Source: DAMCAP01 sp964369265 (lineage in GTDB: Bacteria; Bacillota; Clostridia; Oscillospirales; Ruminococcaceae). Taken from it: a stretch of 15,353 bases of DNA. A program made the position numbers and the translations under genes. The notes under the pieces were generated by a model. It did no database searches, was not told the origin of the DNA, and saw nothing but the letters and a program-made list of their open reading frames with translations. Below, piece by piece: positions 13,250 through 15,353 of the stretch. The stretch spans positions 1 to 15,353 of the forward strand of contig CAYJEV010000040.1 in NCBI GenBank assembly GCA_964369265.1, given 5' to 3'. Position 1 is the stretch's first letter. Each line of letters begins with the position of its first letter.

Positions 13250-14623
13250 ATGTTTAAAAGTAAAACACCTGCTAAAGATTCTTTTGTGTTGCCTTCTCGT
13301 GCAATAACTGTGAGCTTTGCTGTTGTTATTCTGGTTGGAACACTTTTGCTTATGCTGCCTATCTCAGCAAAATCTGGAGAGGTAACGCCTTTTGTTGACT
13401 CTCTTTTTACTGCCACTTCCGCAACTTGCGTTACTGGCTTGGTAGTTTATGATACTTTTAACCACTGGACTGTGTTTGGTCAGCTCATTATTCTAATGCT
13501 TATACAAATAGGCGGGCTTGGCTTTATAACTTTCACAACCTTCTTCAACATTATTTTAGGGCGAAAGCTAGGCTTGCGCTCAATGCAGCTTGCTCAAGAG
13601 TCTATTAGCTCAACAGGCTTTAACGACATAAATAAGCTTATTAGAATGGTGGTTATAGTTTCGCTTGCTATTGAGGCAATTGGCGCAGTGCTATTATCTT
13701 TTGTATTTATACCTAAATATGGATTTGGGGGGATTTTCATTTCCATTTTCTTAGCTGTTTCTGCATTTTGCAATGCTGGCTTTGATGTGTTAGGCTTTGA
13801 AACTCCTTTTATATCGCTAATGAACTATGCCGACAACCCTATTGTCCTGTTCACAATTATGGCCTTAATAGTGGTTGGTGGTCTTGGGTTTGTGGTTTGG
13901 TGGGATTTATATCACTGGCTTAAAATGAAAAAACTAACCCTACACACAAGAGTTGTGCTAACAGGTACAATTATCCTTATAACTATAGGAACTTTAGTTT
14001 TTCTATTCGCTGAATGGAACAATCCGCAAACCTTAGGCGCTGTTGAGCCAGCCTTTAAGCCTATAAATGCTTTGTTCCAATCAATAACGCTAAGAACTGC
14101 TGGCTTTAACACCATTGACATGGTTAACCTACACGATAGCACAAAAATCATTTCTGGCATAATAATGCTAATTGGTGCAGCACCTGGTTCAACTGCTGGT
14201 GGTGTTAAAATAACGACAATAACTGTTATAATAATGACTATCATCTGCGTTATTTATGGATATGAAGACACTATAATATGGAAAAGACGAGTATCGAAAA
14301 GCGCCGTTTACAAAGCACTGACCATCATAATGATAGCGATTTTAGCTATTTCTGTTTCTTGCTTTGTCACTGTTACAGTTCTTGAGAAGGACGGCATTCT
14401 AATAACAGGAACAGACGCTTTCTTTGAAGCAGCCTCTGCGTATGCGACTGTTGGCTTATCTGTTGGTGTAACTGCTGTGTTAAACACTGTATCAAAAATA
14501 GGGTATATTATTTTAATGTTCCTTGGACGTGTTGGTGCTGTATCGTTTGCGTTGTCGCTTGCTATGCGTACACCACCTTCAAAAAACATCATGATCCCAG
14601 ATGGAAATATAATGGTGGGTTAA
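13250..14623 (+). CDS. ktrB: Potassium uptake channel subunit KtrB/TrkH
   Basis: This is the ion-conducting membrane subunit of a Ktr/Trk potassium (or sodium-coupled potassium) uptake system. At 457 residues it is KtrB-sized. The four pore-loop repeats are visible, each with its filter Gly: SATCVTGL (Gly63), FCNAGF (Gly177), LRTAGFN (Gly285) and YATVGLS (Gly402). The intramembrane gating loop GAAPGSTAGGVK (309-320) and the gating Arg in GRVGA (Arg427) are also conserved. GGAGG stands only 3 nt from the ATG, an unusually tight spacing. The cytoplasmic RCK partner (KtrA/TrkA), normally adjacent, is not downstream: a strong terminator and a convergent gene follow. The partner must be elsewhere if the system works. 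Confidence 0.94.
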   Translation: MFKSKTPAKDSFVLPSRAITVSFAVVILVGTLLLMLPISAKSGEVTPFVDSLFTATSATCVTGLVVYDTFNHWTVFGQLIILMLIQIGGLGFITFTTFFNIILGRKLGLRSMQLAQESISSTGFNDINKLIRMVVIVSLAIEAIGAVLLSFVFIPKYGFGGIFISIFLAVSAFCNAGFDVLGFETPFISLMNYADNPIVLFTIMALIVVGGLGFVVWWDLYHWLKMKKLTLHTRVVLTGTIILITIGTLVFLFAEWNNPQTLGAVEPAFKPINALFQSITLRTAGFNTIDMVNLHDSTKIISGIIMLIGAAPGSTAGGVKITTITVIIMTIICVIYGYEDTIIWKRRVSKSAVYKALTIIMIAILAISVSCFVTVTVLEKDGILITGTDAFFEAASAYATVGLSVGVTAVLNTVSKIGYIILMFLGRVGAVSFALSLAMRTPPSKNIMIPDGNIMVG

Positions 14624-14652
14624 TTGTTAAATATGCTTTAAAGAAATACAAT

Positions 14653-14699
14653 AAATAAATCTGATGTGAAGGTTAAATCACATCAGATTTATTTTGTTT
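14653..14699. terminator. Bidirectional terminator between ktrB and the membrane protein gene
   Basis: A perfect 16-bp stem (14653-14668 with 14679-14694) closes a 10-nt loop and is followed on the plus strand by TGTTT, with an A/T-rich flank on the other side. It serves convergent genes. The minus-strand gene's TAA stop lies in the loop (14673-14675), so its last codons (KSDVI) form one arm of the hairpin. Confidence 0.85.
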
Positions 14700-15104
14700 A
14701 GCAGTTATTATAGTAGAGAGGCAAAGAGGAATAAAGCTAATTGCAAATACGCCAAAGATTAAAGTCATTAATTGGAAGGTCATTGCAGTTTCATAGATAG
14801 CACCTAGAATGTAATATGACCAGCTTATTAAAAGCATTACTGCTGCAATTATATTATATTTTGCTAAGTTTATCTCTGGTTTTATAAGCTTTATAATGCC
14901 GACAATTATGTATGACAAAGCAAGAAATACCCCTATTATCATAATAATATGAATGTAAAATGGCATCGGAGCATGCTCTTCTGGAAGCTTTGCTTCAGCA
15001 ATGCTTGCAAAAAACAGAATAAAATACCAAAAAGACCATACTATTAAATCAATAACACCAGTAACAAACATACCAGCGGCATATAACATCGCTTTTTTCT
15101 TCAT
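14673..15104 (-). CDS. Unrecognised four-helix membrane protein (143 aa)
   Basis: I do not recognise a named family. The 143-residue product begins with a basic MKKK and has four hydrophobic segments (about 10-34, 50-73, 84-105 and 110-132). An acidic, Pro-containing loop (EAKLPEEHAPMP) lies between the first two, and the tail is polar. No catalytic or metal motifs are seen. The open frame extends upstream to an ATG at 15227, but only the ATG at 15104 has a ribosome binding site (AAGGAG, 9 nt), and the extra residues do not look like a signal or domain. It converges on ktrB and shares its terminator. A 6-bp inverted repeat TTGTGG/CCACAA lies upstream, near 15160-15195. Confidence 0.7.
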   Translation of the reverse strand: MKKKAMLYAAGMFVTGVIDLIVWSFWYFILFFASIAEAKLPEEHAPMPFYIHIIMIIGVFLALSYIIVGIIKLIKPEINLAKYNIIAAVMLLISWSYYILGAIYETAMTFQLMTLIFGVFAISFIPLCLSTIITAKQNKSDVI

Positions 15105-15353
15105 AAGCAAGCACTCCTTGTGATAATCTTTATGTTTAGTCAATATTGATGAACGGGTATTGTGGTGACAGATTTCCTCAAACAAAACCACAAATGACAT
15201 TGCAATATTATATACCCAGAGGCGCATTCATGGTAGGGGATTTTTTATTGTCGCTAAATGTTTTGTTATACAATATAAATTTGCCTTGATGGCATATTTT
15301 GTTTGAACGATTTATTTTGTGCGACATCCCTTGCATTAAAACATCATTAAACG

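Noticed and set aside
15208..15353. Minus-strand frame open from the right edge for 47 codons before a TAA at 15208, possibly the end of a truncated gene.
   Set aside because: It is short and Lys/Asn-rich with no recognisable domain, and a frame of this length can arise by chance. Sequence beyond the window is needed to decide.

Overview
The window looks like the chromosome of a low-GC, endospore-forming Clostridia-type Firmicute. It carries the sporulation protein YtfJ/GerW, RemA, a zinc-ribbon form of L28, Firmicute-type ScpA/ScpB, and strong AGGAGG-type ribosome binding sites, all in AT-rich DNA. I cannot place it to genus from sequence alone. I annotate eighteen protein genes. Fifteen lie in one co-directional minus-strand run (about 12355 down to 109), two (NUDIX hydrolase and a KtrB/TrkH potassium channel subunit) lie on the plus strand, and one unrecognised membrane protein converges on them at the right end.

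Read in the direction of transcription, the minus-strand run joins two conserved Firmicute neighbourhoods. The first is site-2 protease > scpA > (98-aa unknown) > scpB > DUF2953 membrane protein > ytfJ > nagB > rpmB > D-Ala-D-Ala carboxypeptidase > rluB: chromosome condensation, sporulation and cell wall, with nagB and rpmB interposed. The second is yicC > remA > gmk > rpoZ > priA: RNA turnover, biofilm/osmotic regulation, GMP phosphorylation, RNA polymerase omega and replication restart. It matches the Bacillus yloC-remA-gmk-rpoZ-coaBC-priA order except that coaBC is absent. rpmB is a self-contained unit with a strong extended -10 promoter (7380-7408) and a clean intrinsic terminator (7101-7125). 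Several starts are moved inward from the longest open frame because of ribosome binding site, promoter or terminator placement (gmk, dac, rpmB, nagB, ytfJ, the 98-aa unknown, the M50 protease and the 143-aa membrane protein).

The least ordinary DNA is between genes. Repeat family A (1-102 and 10828-10928, about 90% identical by hand alignment) sits a few bases past the stop codons of priA and scpA. It is built of back-to-back stem-loops, including a perfect 30-bp palindrome. Repeat family B (9395-9496 and, inverted, 12452-12610) is MITE-like, with a conserved core hairpin and GTGAA-rich ends. The 490-bp space between scpA and the 98-aa unknown holds family A, further long inverted repeats, and a plus-strand intrinsic terminator with no plus-strand gene before it, so an unannotated small RNA or a decayed mobile element is possible. 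I see no CRISPR array, rRNA, tRNA, prophage or complete insertion sequence. I found no convincing new multi-gene system; the repeats and the scpA-scpB split are the best leads.
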